Positions 44,483 to 53,139 of a stretch of 64,000 bases of DNA are shown here, in pieces. The DNA lies in assembly GCF_004364325.1 (NCBI RefSeq), contig NZ_SOCP01000012.1, positions 62,001 to 126,000 on the forward strand, in the 5' to 3' direction. This DNA comes from Actinophytocola oryzae (GTDB taxonomy: Bacteria; Actinomycetota; Actinomycetes; Mycobacteriales; Pseudonocardiaceae). Under the pieces are notes generated by a model that was not told the origin of the DNA, ran no database searches, and saw nothing but the letters and a program-made list of their open reading frames with translations. The position numbers were made by a program, and so were the translations under genes. Each line of letters opens with the position of its first letter. The first letter of the stretch is position 1.

Positions 44483-45463
44483 TCAGGCGTTCCCGTCGAA
44501 GAGACTCGTCACCGAGCCGTCCTCGAAGACCTCCTGGATCGCCCGTGCGAGCAGCGGCGCGATGGACAGCACCGTCAGCGTCGGGAAGCGCTTCTCGTCC
44601 GGGATCGGCAGCGTGTTGGTGAACACGACCTCCCGCGCGCCACACTTCGAGAGCCGCTCCGGCGCCGGGCCCGACAGCACGCCGTGGGAGGCGGCGACGA
44701 CCACGTCGGCGGCACCCTCCTCGACGAGCTGCTCCACGGCCTTCGCGATCGTGCCGCCGGTGTCGACCATGTCGTCGATCACCACGCACAGCCGCCCACG
44801 CACCTCGCCGACCACGCGCTTGGCGACGACGTCGTTGGGGCGCAACGGGTCGCGGGTCTTGTGGATGAACGCGATCGGCACACCGCCGAGGTCGTCGGCC
44901 CACTTCTCCGCGAGCTTCGTGCGGCCGGCGTCCGGGGACACGACCGTCACGTTGTCCGTGCCGTACTTCTCCCGCATGTACGAGGACAGCAGCGTCTGCG
45001 CGAACAGGTGGTCCACCGGGCCGTCGAAGAAGCCCTGGATCTGCGCGGTGTGCAGGTCCACGGTCATGATCCGGTCCGCGCCCGCCGTCTTGAACAGGTC
45101 GGCGATCAGGCGCGCGGAGATCGGCTCGCGGCCCTTGTGCTTCTTGTCCTGCCGCGCGTACGGGTAGAACGGCATGATCGCGGTGATCCGCTTGGCCGAC
45201 GCGCGCTTCAGCGCGTCCACCATGATCAGCTGTTCCATCACCCACTGGTTGATGGGCTCGCAGTGGCTCTCGATGACGAACGCGTCGCAGCCACGCACCG
45301 ACTCCTCGAACCGCACGAACGTCTCGCCGTTCGCGAAGTCGTACGCCGACTGGGGCGTGATCGACACGTTGAGGTGCTTCGCGACCTCCTCGGCGAGATC
45401 TGGGTGTGCACGCCCGGAGAAGAACATGAGGTTCTTCTTCGGCGTCCCGGACTTCGCGTTCAT
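44483..45463 (-). CDS. prs: Ribose-phosphate pyrophosphokinase
   Basis: A 326-residue class I PRPP synthetase. Motifs: [59 protein letters not shown] (flexible loop region), [25 protein letters not shown] and PRPP-binding [13 protein letters not shown]. It supplies PRPP for nucleotides, His, Trp and, in actinobacteria, decaprenyl-phosphoribose. ATG 45463 overlaps the glmU stop (ATGA). Confidence 0.97.
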   Translation of the reverse strand: MNAKSGTPKKNLMFFSGRAHPDLAEEVAKHLNVSITPQSAYDFANGETFVRFEESVRGCDAFVIESHCEPINQWVMEQLIMVDALKRASAKRITAIMPFYPYARQDKKHKGREPISARLIADLFKTAGADRIMTVDLHTAQIQGFFDGPVDHLFAQTLLSSYMREKYGTDNVTVVSPDAGRTKLAEKWADDLGGVPIAFIHKTRDPLRPNDVVAKRVVGEVRGRLCVVIDDMVDTGGTIAKAVEQLVEEGAADVVVAASHGVLSGPAPERLSKCGAREVVFTNTLPIPDEKRFPTLTVLSIAPLLARAIQEVFEDGSVTSLFDGNA

Positions 45464-46926
45464 AGCTCCTCCGTGATCCCGAGTGCCCGTCGCGCCGCGT
45501 CCGCGGCGGGCGTGCCGGGCCGCTTGCGCAGCACCCAGCCCTCGATGTTGCGCTGCGAACCGGCCGAGACGGCCAGGGCACCCGGCGGCACGTCCTCCCG
45601 CAGGACGGCGCCCGCGCCGGTGTAGGCACCGTCGCCGACCTTGACCGGGGCGACGAACATGTTGTCGCTGCCCGTGCGTGCGTGCGACCCGACGACCGAG
45701 CGGCGCTTGGTCGTCCCGTCGTAGTTCACGAACACACTGGCCGCGCCGATGTTGGAGTACTCGCCGATGGTGGCGTCACCGACGTAGGACAGGTGCGGGA
45801 CCTTGGTGCCCTCGCCGATCTCCGAGTTCTTGACCTCGACGAACGTGCCGATCTTGCCCTTGTCGTGCAGCACGGTGCCGGGACGCAGGTAGGCGAACGG
45901 GCCCACGCTCGCGTGCTCGCCGATGGTCGACTCGCCGCCGTGGGTGCGGACCACCTTCGCCTCGGCGCCGACCCGCACGTCGGTGAGGGTGGTGTCCGGG
46001 CCGATGGTGGCGCCCTCGCCGACGGTGGTCGCGCCTCGCAGCACGACGTTGGGCTCCAGCACGACGTCGGGGGACAGCTCGACGCTCGCGTCCAGCCAGA
46101 CGGTCGTGGGGTCGACCATGGTCACCCCGGCCCGCATCCAGCGCTCGGTGAGCCGCCGGTTCAGCTCCGCGCCGATGGCGGCGAGCTGCACGCGGTCGTT
46201 GACGCCCTCGACGAGCCAGGGGTCCGTGCAGGTCCACGACCCGCAGCGGTACCCGTCGCCGCGCGCGATGGCGAGCACGTCGGTGAGGTACTGCTCGCCC
46301 TGGGCGTTGTCGGTGGACAGCTGGGCGAGCGCGTTGGCGAGCACGTGCGCGTCGAACGCGTAGACCCCGGAGTTGATCTCGGTGATGGCCGCCTGCTCCG
46401 GCGTGGCGTCCTTCTCCTCGACGATGGCCGCGACCGTGCCGTCCTTGTCGCGGACGATGCGGCCGTAACCGCGTGGGTTCGGGACCTCCGCGGTGAGGAC
46501 CGTCACGCCGTTGCCCTCGGTCGCGTGCTCGGCGAGCAGCGCGGAGAGCGTGACGGTGTCGAGGAGCGGGACGTCACCGTAGGTGACCAGAACTGTGCCT
46601 GCCAGATCGCCGGGCAGGGCCTCGAGCGCGCAGCTCGCGGCGTGCCCCGTCCCGTGCTGCTCGTCCTGGACGGCGATGGTGATCGTCGTGTCGATGCCCT
46701 TGCCGACCTCGTTGAGGTGCTCGGTGACCGCGTCCCTGCCGTGCCCGACGACGACGGCCATGCGGACCGGCCCCACCCCGGCGGCGGCGCGCACGGCGTG
46801 CTCGACGAGCGAGCGCCCGGCGAGCCGGTGTAACACCTTGGGGGTGCGGGACCGCATTCTCGTCCCCTCACCGGCGGCAAGAATGATCGTGCTGACTTCA
46901 CCGAGCCCGCTACGGCCCTTCGGCAT
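45460..46926 (-). CDS. glmU: Bifunctional UDP-N-acetylglucosamine pyrophosphorylase / glucosamine-1-phosphate acetyltransferase
   Basis: A 488-residue enzyme that makes UDP-GlcNAc for peptidoglycan. The N-terminal uridyltransferase (about 1-240) has [40 protein letters not shown] and TYGDVPLL. The C-terminal left-handed beta-helix acetyltransferase (about 260-460) has [24 protein letters not shown]-like [24 protein letters not shown] and [16 protein letters not shown] 46926 with a GAGGAGA site. It is coupled to prs downstream. A -10-like TAGGAT lies at 46988-46993 on the minus strand. Confidence 0.97.
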   Translation of the reverse strand: MPKGRSGLGEVSTIILAAGEGTRMRSRTPKVLHRLAGRSLVEHAVRAAAGVGPVRMAVVVGHGRDAVTEHLNEVGKGIDTTITIAVQDEQHGTGHAASCALEALPGDLAGTVLVTYGDVPLLDTVTLSALLAEHATEGNGVTVLTAEVPNPRGYGRIVRDKDGTVAAIVEEKDATPEQAAITEINSGVYAFDAHVLANALAQLSTDNAQGEQYLTDVLAIARGDGYRCGSWTCTDPWLVEGVNDRVQLAAIGAELNRRLTERWMRAGVTMVDPTTVWLDASVELSPDVVLEPNVVLRGATTVGEGATIGPDTTLTDVRVGAEAKVVRTHGGESTIGEHASVGPFAYLRPGTVLHDKGKIGTFVEVKNSEIGEGTKVPHLSYVGDATIGEYSNIGAASVFVNYDGTTKRRSVVGSHARTGSDNMFVAPVKVGDGAYTGAGAVLREDVPPGALAVSAGSQRNIEGWVLRKRPGTPAADAARRALGITEEL

Positions 46927-47058
46927 CAGCCGTCTCCTCGTTATTGGCGCGACGATTGTCCGAGCCGGTTCTCCGGCCAGGTTTTCGATCCTACGTTGTC
47001 CCTCGCGCTGTCCTGAAAGGCGCGTTCTGGGGTGTTGCGGCTGGTTCGCGGAGTCCCG

Positions 47059-48756
47059 CTACGGCGTGGCCGCGGTCTCCTCCGCGGGCTCCGGCTCCTC
47101 CTCGGAGATCGCGACGACGTCGTTGCCGCCCGCCCGCTTCGCCTGGTACATCGCGGCGTCCGCCCGCGCGAGGGCCCGCGCCGCCGACTCGCCCGGCCGC
47201 AGCGACACGACGCCGACCGACAGCGTCACCCCGCGCGACAGGTCCTGCGGCAGGGCGTTCACGGCGTCCGCCGCGCGGCGCAGTGCCGCGGTCGCCGGTG
47301 TCAGCGGCGCGCCGGGGAGCAGGACGATGAACTCGTCGCCGCCGTAACGGGCGACCATGTCCGACCCGCGCAGCGTGTCCCGCACGGTCGAGGCGATGAC
47401 CCGCAGCACGTCGTCACCGTCCGCATGCGACATCCGGTCGTTGACACCCTTGAACCCGTCGAGGTCGACCAGCGCAATGGCCAGTGGCTTGTCGCCGATC
47501 TCGGCGGCCAGCTCCGCCAGCCGCTCGTCCAGCGCACGCCGGTTGGGCAGCCCGGTCAGCGGGTCTTGCAGCGCCTGCTTGGCGACGGTGCCGTGCCTGC
47601 GGGACAGCCGCTCGTGCTCACGCCGGGTGTCCAGTGTGGCCTTGCGGGACTTCCGGTCGTCGGAGAGCTGCGCCTCGAGTTCGGTGACGTAGAGCTGGAG
47701 CGCGCTGACGGTCCGCTCGCCACCGTCGTTGGGGCCGTACTCCGACAGCCGGGTGAACTCGCGGACCAGGCAGAGGTACAACCCCTGCTCCGACGGCGAG
47801 CTGTGCATGCGTTTCTGCACGGCGCCGACCGTCTTGATGGCCTCCTCGACCATTCCGGACTTCTCGAGGCAGCGGGCGAGCGCGATGCCGACGAAGATCA
47901 GCTCGCGGGGCGGGGAGATCTCCAGCAGGCGGATCATCCGGTCGATGTGGCTGTCCGCCGGGTTGGCGAGCGCGTGTGCCGCGCCGATGACCGGCATCTG
48001 CTCCGCCGCGGTCTGGTCGTTGCGCCTGCGGAACAGCGACTCCCGGAACGGCAGCTCGATGGCCTCCGCCATGGCCGCGCCCTCGGCGAAGTGCTCCGCG
48101 GCGGCCGTGGCGTCGCCCGCGCGTTCCAGCCGCAGGCCCCAGCCGAGCTGGAGCCGGGTCCTGGTGAGCAGGTGCACGGAGATGTCGTGCGACCCGGCGC
48201 CGTTGCGGATGTGCCGGTTGGCCTTCTTCATCACCTGGTCGGCGGTCTCGTACACGCCGAGCTGGCCGAGCACGGTGCCGAGGTCCATGAGCGTCGAGGC
48301 CATGAGCACGTGCCACGCGCGGCTGCCGAAGCCCAGGTCCGGTGCGATCTTCTCGTCCAGCATCGCCAGCCCGACGGCGACCTCGGAAAGCGCGTCGTCC
48401 TCGCGGCCGATCAGCAGCAGGCGCAGGCCACGCAGCGCGTGCGCGTCGGCCTGGAGCACGAGCAGGTCGTTGCGGCGGGCGTGGTCGAGGAACTCCTCCA
48501 CCATGTCGCTCGCGGCCTCGGCCGTGCTGGAGTCGACGACGCGGATGGCGGTCGCGGCACGCAGCAGCTGTCCGACCATCCGCTCCTCGCCGCGCTGGCG
48601 TGCCTGGTCGAGGAGGCGGTCCATCTCGTCGATGTGGCGGCCGGGATCGGCTCGCTCGCCCGCCTGGGTGATGGCGAGGAGCTCTCTCGACCTGCCCACC
48701 AGCCACGCGTCAGAGCGCTCGTCCAACGCGACGAGATCGTCCCGTTCGCCAACCAC
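47059..48756 (-). CDS. Diguanylate cyclase with an N-terminal helical-repeat region
   Basis: A 565-residue soluble protein. Residues 1-370 are helical with TPR-like spacing (ERADPGRHIDEMDRLLDQARQRGEERMV, ALRGLRLLLIGREDDALSEVAVGLAML and similar), followed by a short coiled coil (about 365-400). A GGDEF domain (about 400-550) has DPLTGLPNRRALDERL, LVDLDGFKGVNDRMSHADGDDVL and RYGGDEFIVLLPG. The active site is intact, and the inhibitory site RGSD precedes GGDEF at the canonical five-residue spacing. It should make cyclic di-GMP; no EAL domain or membrane segment is seen. GTG 48756 has an AAGGTGG site; longer frames would run through tRNA-Gln. Confidence 0.88.
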   Translation of the reverse strand: MVGERDDLVALDERSDAWLVGRSRELLAITQAGERADPGRHIDEMDRLLDQARQRGEERMVGQLLRAATAIRVVDSSTAEAASDMVEEFLDHARRNDLLVLQADAHALRGLRLLLIGREDDALSEVAVGLAMLDEKIAPDLGFGSRAWHVLMASTLMDLGTVLGQLGVYETADQVMKKANRHIRNGAGSHDISVHLLTRTRLQLGWGLRLERAGDATAAAEHFAEGAAMAEAIELPFRESLFRRRNDQTAAEQMPVIGAAHALANPADSHIDRMIRLLEISPPRELIFVGIALARCLEKSGMVEEAIKTVGAVQKRMHSSPSEQGLYLCLVREFTRLSEYGPNDGGERTVSALQLYVTELEAQLSDDRKSRKATLDTRREHERLSRRHGTVAKQALQDPLTGLPNRRALDERLAELAAEIGDKPLAIALVDLDGFKGVNDRMSHADGDDVLRVIASTVRDTLRGSDMVARYGGDEFIVLLPGAPLTPATAALRRAADAVNALPQDLSRGVTLSVGVVSLRPGESAARALARADAAMYQAKRAGGNDVVAISEEEPEPAEETAATP

Positions 48757-48807
48757 GCGGCTGCCACCTTCACACCATCGAACCTTTGCCCGCCTCGGCA
48801 CGAGCAG

Positions 48808-48878
48808 CTCCGCCGCCAGGGATCGAACCTGGACCATCAGAACCAAAATCTGAGGTGCTGCCTTTACACCACGGCGGA
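48808..48878 (-). tRNA. tRNA-Gln (anticodon UUG)
   Basis: A complete cloverleaf on the minus strand: acceptor TCCGCCG/CGGCGGA, D arm GTGT-AAAGGCA-GCAC, anticodon stem TCAGA/TCTGA with loop TTTTGGT (anticodon TTG), T arm CCAGG-TTCGATC-CCTGG, discriminator G. CCA is not encoded. Confidence 0.95.
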
Positions 48879-49037
48879 TCGAGGGCGATGGTTGTCACCC
48901 TCGGTAGGACATCGTGGCATGTGCGCTGTCGCCGTGGCATCAGTACCCGGCCAACTACCCCCAAGCGCGTCCAAATGGGTGTGACGTGGATCACGCGAGT
49001 GGCGGGGTGGGGACCTTGCCTGGTTCATTGGGACACG

Positions 49038-49069
49038 TAAGTTACGGTTCCGTAGGCGAGGCTCGCCTA
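49038..49069 (+). promoter_or_regulatory. Overlapping palindromes in the desaturase promoter, one resembling an IdeR/DtxR iron box
   Basis: TAAGTT (49038-49043) could be a -10 box. Directly on it lie TACGGTTCCGTA (49043-49054, 5-bp arms) and TAGGCGAGGCTCGCCTA (49053-49069, 8-bp perfect arms, 1-nt centre). Extended by two bases the second reads TAGGCGAGGCTCGCCTAA and matches the DtxR/IdeR consensus TTAGGTTAGGCTAACCTAA at 14 of 19 positions, with symmetrical differences. The first may be a TetR-type operator. Confidence 0.55.
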
Positions 49070-49098
49070 AGTCGACGTGAAGAAGACGGGGTAGCTAT

Positions 49099-50064
49099 AT
49101 GACGACGACCCTCGACGAGACATCAGGCGGCGCGGCGCCGCCCAACGGGGGCCCGAAGCCGATCACGGTCGGCAGCCGCAACAACTATGTCCAGCTGGGG
49201 GTGTACGTCTTCATCTTCGTGCCGTTCGCGGCGCTGATCGCCGCGGTTCCGCTGGCGTGGGGATGGGGGCTGACCTGGACTGACGTGATCCTGGCCGTGG
49301 TGATGTTCGAGATCACCGGCCACGGCGTCACGATCGGCTACCACCGTTTCTTCACGCACGGTTCGTTCAAGGCCAAGCGGCCGCTGAAGATCGCGCTCGC
49401 CGTCGCGGGCAGCATGGCGGTGCAGGGCCCGCCGATCATCTGGGTCGCCGACCACCGCCGCCACCACGCCTACTCCGACAAGGAGGGCGACCCGCACTCG
49501 CCGTGGCTGTTCGGCACCGGCCCGGTCGCGATCGCCAAGGGCTTCTGGCACTCGCACATGGGCTGGCTGTTCGACCGGGACATCACCAACAAGGAGCGCT
49601 TCGCGCCGGACCTGATGGCCGACAAGGACATCGTCAAGGTCAACGACCTGTTCGCGGTCTGGACGGCGGTCACGTTCCTGCTGCCCGCGGTCGCGGGTGG
49701 CCTGATCACCTGGTCCTGGTGGGGCGCGCTGACCGCGTTCTTCTGGGCGGGCCTCGTGCGGGTCGCGATCCTGCACCACGTGACGTGGTCCACCAACTCG
49801 ATCTGCCACATGATCGGCGACCGGCCGTTCGTGTCCCGCGACCGGGCCGCCAACGTGTGGCCGCTCGCGATCCTGTCCTTCGGCGAGTCGTGGCACAACC
49901 TGCACCACGCCGACCCGACCTGTGCGCGCCACGGTGTCAAGAGGGGACAGATCGACACCTCGGCCCGCATGATCTGGCTCTTCGAGAAGTTCGGCTGGGT
50001 GCACAGCGTCCGTTGGCCGACGCCACAGCGCCTCGCGAAGATCTCGGCAGGGCAGGAAGCGTAA
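49099..50064 (+). CDS. Fatty-acid (acyl-CoA) delta-9 desaturase
   Basis: A 321-residue membrane di-iron desaturase. The three His boxes are HRFFTH (box 1, about residues 77-82), HRRHH (box 2, about 115-119) and HNLHH (box 3, about 271-275), with four membrane helices between (for example FIFVPFAALIAAVPLAWGW). It inserts a double bond into stearoyl/palmitoyl chains. ATG 49099. The adjacent TetR gene starts 42 bp downstream, and two palindromes cover the promoter, so repression by a TetR and/or an iron regulator is plausible. It is not part of the mycobacterial order between glmU and mfd. Confidence 0.93.
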   Translation: MTTTLDETSGGAAPPNGGPKPITVGSRNNYVQLGVYVFIFVPFAALIAAVPLAWGWGLTWTDVILAVVMFEITGHGVTIGYHRFFTHGSFKAKRPLKIALAVAGSMAVQGPPIIWVADHRRHHAYSDKEGDPHSPWLFGTGPVAIAKGFWHSHMGWLFDRDITNKERFAPDLMADKDIVKVNDLFAVWTAVTFLLPAVAGGLITWSWWGALTAFFWAGLVRVAILHHVTWSTNSICHMIGDRPFVSRDRAANVWPLAILSFGESWHNLHHADPTCARHGVKRGQIDTSARMIWLFEKFGWVHSVRWPTPQRLAKISAGQEA

Positions 50065-50106
50065 TTAACCCGTCTGCTGTCGGTAATTGCGCCTAGGGTG
50101 AGCGAA

Positions 50107-50769
50107 GTGGCAGTCAGGCGGCGGGAACGCGCACGTTCGGCGCCTCCCCGACGAGGGGAGGCGCCGAAACCTCGCGTACGGATGACGGGTGAGGAACGGC
50201 GCCAGCAGCTGCTGGACGTCGCGCGGACCCTCTTCGCGGAGAAGGGGTTCGACGGTGCGTCGGTCGAGGAGATCGCCCACCGGGCGAACGTGTCCAAGCC
50301 GGTGGTCTACGAGCACTTCGGCGGCAAGGAAGGCGTGTACGCGGTCGTGGTCGACCGGGAGATGCACAACCTGCTCGCGAAGATGACCTCGGCACTCGCC
50401 GAGGAAGCACATCCCAGGATGCTGTTGGAACGCGCGGCCGTCGCGTTGCTCGACTACGTCGAGGGCTCGGCGGACGGGTTCCGGATCCTGGTGCGTGCCT
50501 CGCCGGTCGCGTCGGCGACGGGGACGTTCTCGTCGCTGCTCAACGACATCGCGTCGCAGGTGGAGGACATCCTCGGGGTCCAGTTCAGCTCGCGCGGCTA
50601 CGACCCGAAGCTCGCCGCCCTGTACAGCCAGGCGCTGGTGGGGATGGTCGCGCTGACCGGGCAGTGGTGGCTGGACGTGCGCAAGCCCCGCAAGGAGGAG
50701 GTCGCCGCGCACCTGGTGAACCTGTCGTGGAACGGACTGTCCCATCTGGAGAACGGTCCCGTCGCCTAG
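50107..50769 (+). CDS. TetR-family transcriptional regulator
   Basis: A 220-residue repressor with HTH at about 35-80 (RRQQLLDVARTLFAEKGFDGASVEEIAHRANVSKPVVYEHFGGKEGVYAVVV) after a basic tail, and a helical ligand domain. A TAGGGT box at 50094-50099 overlaps the first possible GTG (50098), so the GTG at 50107, 7 nt after the box, is the better leaderless start. Its position before mfd matches the TetR gene Rv1019 as I recall it. It follows the desaturase gene, a possible target. It ends 4 bp inside the converging phosphotransferase gene. Confidence 0.88.
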   Translation: MAVRRRERARSAPPRRGEAPKPRVRMTGEERRQQLLDVARTLFAEKGFDGASVEEIAHRANVSKPVVYEHFGGKEGVYAVVVDREMHNLLAKMTSALAEEAHPRMLLERAAVALLDYVEGSADGFRILVRASPVASATGTFSSLLNDIASQVEDILGVQFSSRGYDPKLAALYSQALVGMVALTGQWWLDVRKPRKEEVAAHLVNLSWNGLSHLENGPVA

Positions 50770-51656
50770 CGGTCCGCCAGTACCGCGTTCAGGTCCGCCA
50801 CGGACTTCTCGGTCATGGTCGCGGGGTCGGGCAGTGTCGCGGACAGACCCCAGCAGCGACCGCGTGTCCAGGTGTCGTCGTCGACGTCGAGCCTGTCGCG
50901 GAAGACCTTCCTGCTGTCCGCGTCCAGGAGGGTCCACGCGGCGATGAGGTCGACGGCGGGGTCGCCGACGGCCAGGGTGCCGAAGTCGATCACCGCGCTG
51001 AGGCGGCCGTCGCGGGCCAGGAGGTTCGACGGGGCCGGGTCGCCGTGGACCCAGACGGGCGAACGGGACCACACGGGGGTCGCGAGTGCCTCGTCCCACA
51101 GCTCGCGGACCGGACCCGTGTCGAGGATCCCGTCGAGCCGGTCGATGCGCGACGCCAGGTAGGACCGCACGACCGGCGAGTCACGCTCGTCGGCGAGGTC
51201 GCAGCCGCGGAAACCGTTGCTGGACTCGGGTGGCGGGCCGTCCGTCGCGTCGACCGCCCGCAGTGCGAGCAGGAACTCGGCGAGGTCGACGGCCACCTGG
51301 CGCAGGTCGGTCAGTTCCGCGGCGTCCGCGGGCTCGCCGGGCAGCCACTCGTACACCGACCACGGGTACGGGAAACCCTCGGCAGGCTCGCCCTGTGCGA
51401 GTGGTCTCGGCACCGGCAGCGGCAGATGCGGCGCCAGACAAGGGAGCCAGCGTTGCTCGCGGGTCACCTGGCCGATCCACCGCTCGAACCGGGGCAGCCG
51501 CACCATCTTGTCGTCGCCGAGGCGGAACGTGGAGTTGTCCACACCGGGTTTCGCGACGGGCCGCAGTGGCTCGTCCGCCCACTGTGGACACTGCGCGGCG
51601 ATCAGTCGCGCCACGGTGGTCGCGTCGAGGTCCTGTGGGTCCGGCACGCCCTCCAT
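50766..51656 (-). CDS. Aminoglycoside phosphotransferase (APH)-family kinase
   Basis: A 296-residue APH/choline-kinase fold protein with VDNSTFRLGDDKMVRLPR (nucleotide loop and Lys), YEWLPGE (hinge), catalytic VWVHGDPAPSNLLARDG (Brenner-type HGDxxxxN) and VIDFGTLAVGDPAVDL (metal Asp). Many such genes phosphorylate small molecules other than aminoglycosides, so resistance cannot be assumed. It lies 22 bp downstream of the AMP-ligase gene on the same strand, a probable operon. Confidence 0.88.
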   Translation of the reverse strand: MEGVPDPQDLDATTVARLIAAQCPQWADEPLRPVAKPGVDNSTFRLGDDKMVRLPRFERWIGQVTREQRWLPCLAPHLPLPVPRPLAQGEPAEGFPYPWSVYEWLPGEPADAAELTDLRQVAVDLAEFLLALRAVDATDGPPPESSNGFRGCDLADERDSPVVRSYLASRIDRLDGILDTGPVRELWDEALATPVWSRSPVWVHGDPAPSNLLARDGRLSAVIDFGTLAVGDPAVDLIAAWTLLDADSRKVFRDRLDVDDDTWTRGRCWGLSATLPDPATMTEKSVADLNAVLADR

Positions 51657-51678
51657 CGTCCCGGACGCGTCCAGGCGT

Positions 51679-53106
51679 TTACCGCAGTGAGTCGCGGAGT
51701 GCGTGCTTGTCGGGCTTGCCGCTGTTCGCGACGGGCACCTCCGAGAGGAGGGTGATCGTCTTGGGCACGCAGGCCTGGCCGAGTGCGTCCAGGACGGCGC
51801 CGCGCAGCGCGTCGTCGAACGGGACGCGGTCGGGGGCCGCCACCACGAACGCGTGCACCGCCTCCCCTGTCAGCTCGTCCGGCGCCCCGACGACGTAGGC
51901 CTGGTCGACGTCCGGCTGCGCCGCGAGGACCGCCTCGATCGGACCCGCGTAGTACGGCGTCGCGTTGACGATGATCACGTCCCGCGCGCGGCCGGTGAGG
52001 TGCACGAACCCGCGTTCGTCGAGGTGGCCGAGGTCGCGGGTGCGAACCCAGCCGTCCGCGAGCAGGTCGGCGGTCTCCTCATCGTCCGCCCAGTAGCCGG
52101 AGATGGCGTAGCGGGTGCGGACGTACAGCTCGCCGTCGCGTTCCGCGACGTCGACGTGGGCGTGCGGCCTGCCGACCGAGGACAGGATGTCCGGGCCGTG
52201 GGTCTCGATGTGCGCCGGCGTGAGCAGGGTGAGGTTGCCGGTCTCGCTCTGGCCGTACGCCTGGTACACCACCGGGCCGAGCCGGTCGACGGCCTCCTTG
52301 AAGCGGTGCGGCGGCAGCGGTGAGCCCGCGACGACCATGCCGCTCAGCGACGACGTGTCGACGTCGCGGGCACGCAGGATGTCGAGGAACTGGTACAGGC
52401 GCGGGACGTTCAGGATCGTGCCGGTGATGCCGTACCGCTGTATCGCGTAGGGCAGCGGCTCGTCCACGGCGGGGATGACCGCGGTGCCGCCGCTGTGCAG
52501 CGCGAGCACGACGTAGTCCTGCACGACCGCGGACGCGAGCGTGCCGAACAGCAGGTACCGCTCGCCGTGGCCCGCGAGGTCGCGGGTGTCGTCGTCCCAC
52601 ATGTCCGGCGCCCACGACCAGTGGTGGGACATGGCCTCGTAGCTCTGCATGCAGCCCTTGGGCGTGCCGGTGCTGCCGCTCGTGTAGATCAGGCGTGCCA
52701 CGTCGTCCGGCCCGCCGGCGGGATCGAGGTCGCGCCGGGGGCCGTCGGCGAGCTCCGCGACCGTGATGGTCCTGCCGTAGATGGTCGGGCCGTCGGTGAC
52801 CAGCACGTCGACACCGGTGGTCAGCACGTGCCGCAGCTGGTTGGGCGGGTACCCGGGCCGCACACCGATCACCCGGCAGCCAGCGACCGCCGCCGCCAGG
52901 TACGCCGCGAACGCCTCCGGGGAGACCCCGGTCAGCATGGCGACCCCGCTCCCGCGCCCGAGCCCGTTCTCTTCCAGCGCGCCGACCATGCGGCGGACGG
53001 TCGCGAGCAGCTCGCCCGAGGAGACCTTCCGGTCGCCGTGTTCGAGGACCGTCCGCCTCGGGTCCTCGGCCAGGGCGTCGAGCAACGGCTGCGGGAAGGT
53101 GCTCAT
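51679..53106 (-). CDS. AMP-dependent acyl ligase (acyl-CoA synthetase-like)
   Basis: A 475-residue ANL-superfamily enzyme: RLIYTSGSTGTPKGCMQSYEAM (P-loop), YQAYGQSETGNLTLLTP, YWADDEETADLLADGWVRTRDLGHLDERGFVHLTGRARDVI and a C-terminal VANSGKPDKHALRDSL with the Lys. The N-terminal domain is short for a fatty-acyl ligase, resembling ligases for aryl or small acids in secondary metabolism. No carrier protein is nearby. It shares its strand with the phosphotransferase and PQQ-type dehydrogenase genes, 33 bp apart. Confidence 0.85.
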   Translation of the reverse strand: MSTFPQPLLDALAEDPRRTVLEHGDRKVSSGELLATVRRMVGALEENGLGRGSGVAMLTGVSPEAFAAYLAAAVAGCRVIGVRPGYPPNQLRHVLTTGVDVLVTDGPTIYGRTITVAELADGPRRDLDPAGGPDDVARLIYTSGSTGTPKGCMQSYEAMSHHWSWAPDMWDDDTRDLAGHGERYLLFGTLASAVVQDYVVLALHSGGTAVIPAVDEPLPYAIQRYGITGTILNVPRLYQFLDILRARDVDTSSLSGMVVAGSPLPPHRFKEAVDRLGPVVYQAYGQSETGNLTLLTPAHIETHGPDILSSVGRPHAHVDVAERDGELYVRTRYAISGYWADDEETADLLADGWVRTRDLGHLDERGFVHLTGRARDVIIVNATPYYAGPIEAVLAAQPDVDQAYVVGAPDELTGEAVHAFVVAAPDRVPFDDALRGAVLDALGQACVPKTITLLSEVPVANSGKPDKHALRDSLR

Positions 53107-53139
53107 GCGCTCTTATTACGCGCAGGCGGTGTGCCGGGT

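Noticed and set aside
48757-48846. N-terminal extension of the GGDEF protein
   Set aside because: The extra 30 codons run through the tRNA-Gln gene; GTG 48756 has its own ribosome site.
50766-51656. Aminoglycoside resistance determinant
   Set aside because: The APH fold is shared by many small-molecule kinases, and no resistance or antibiotic cluster context supports that specific function.
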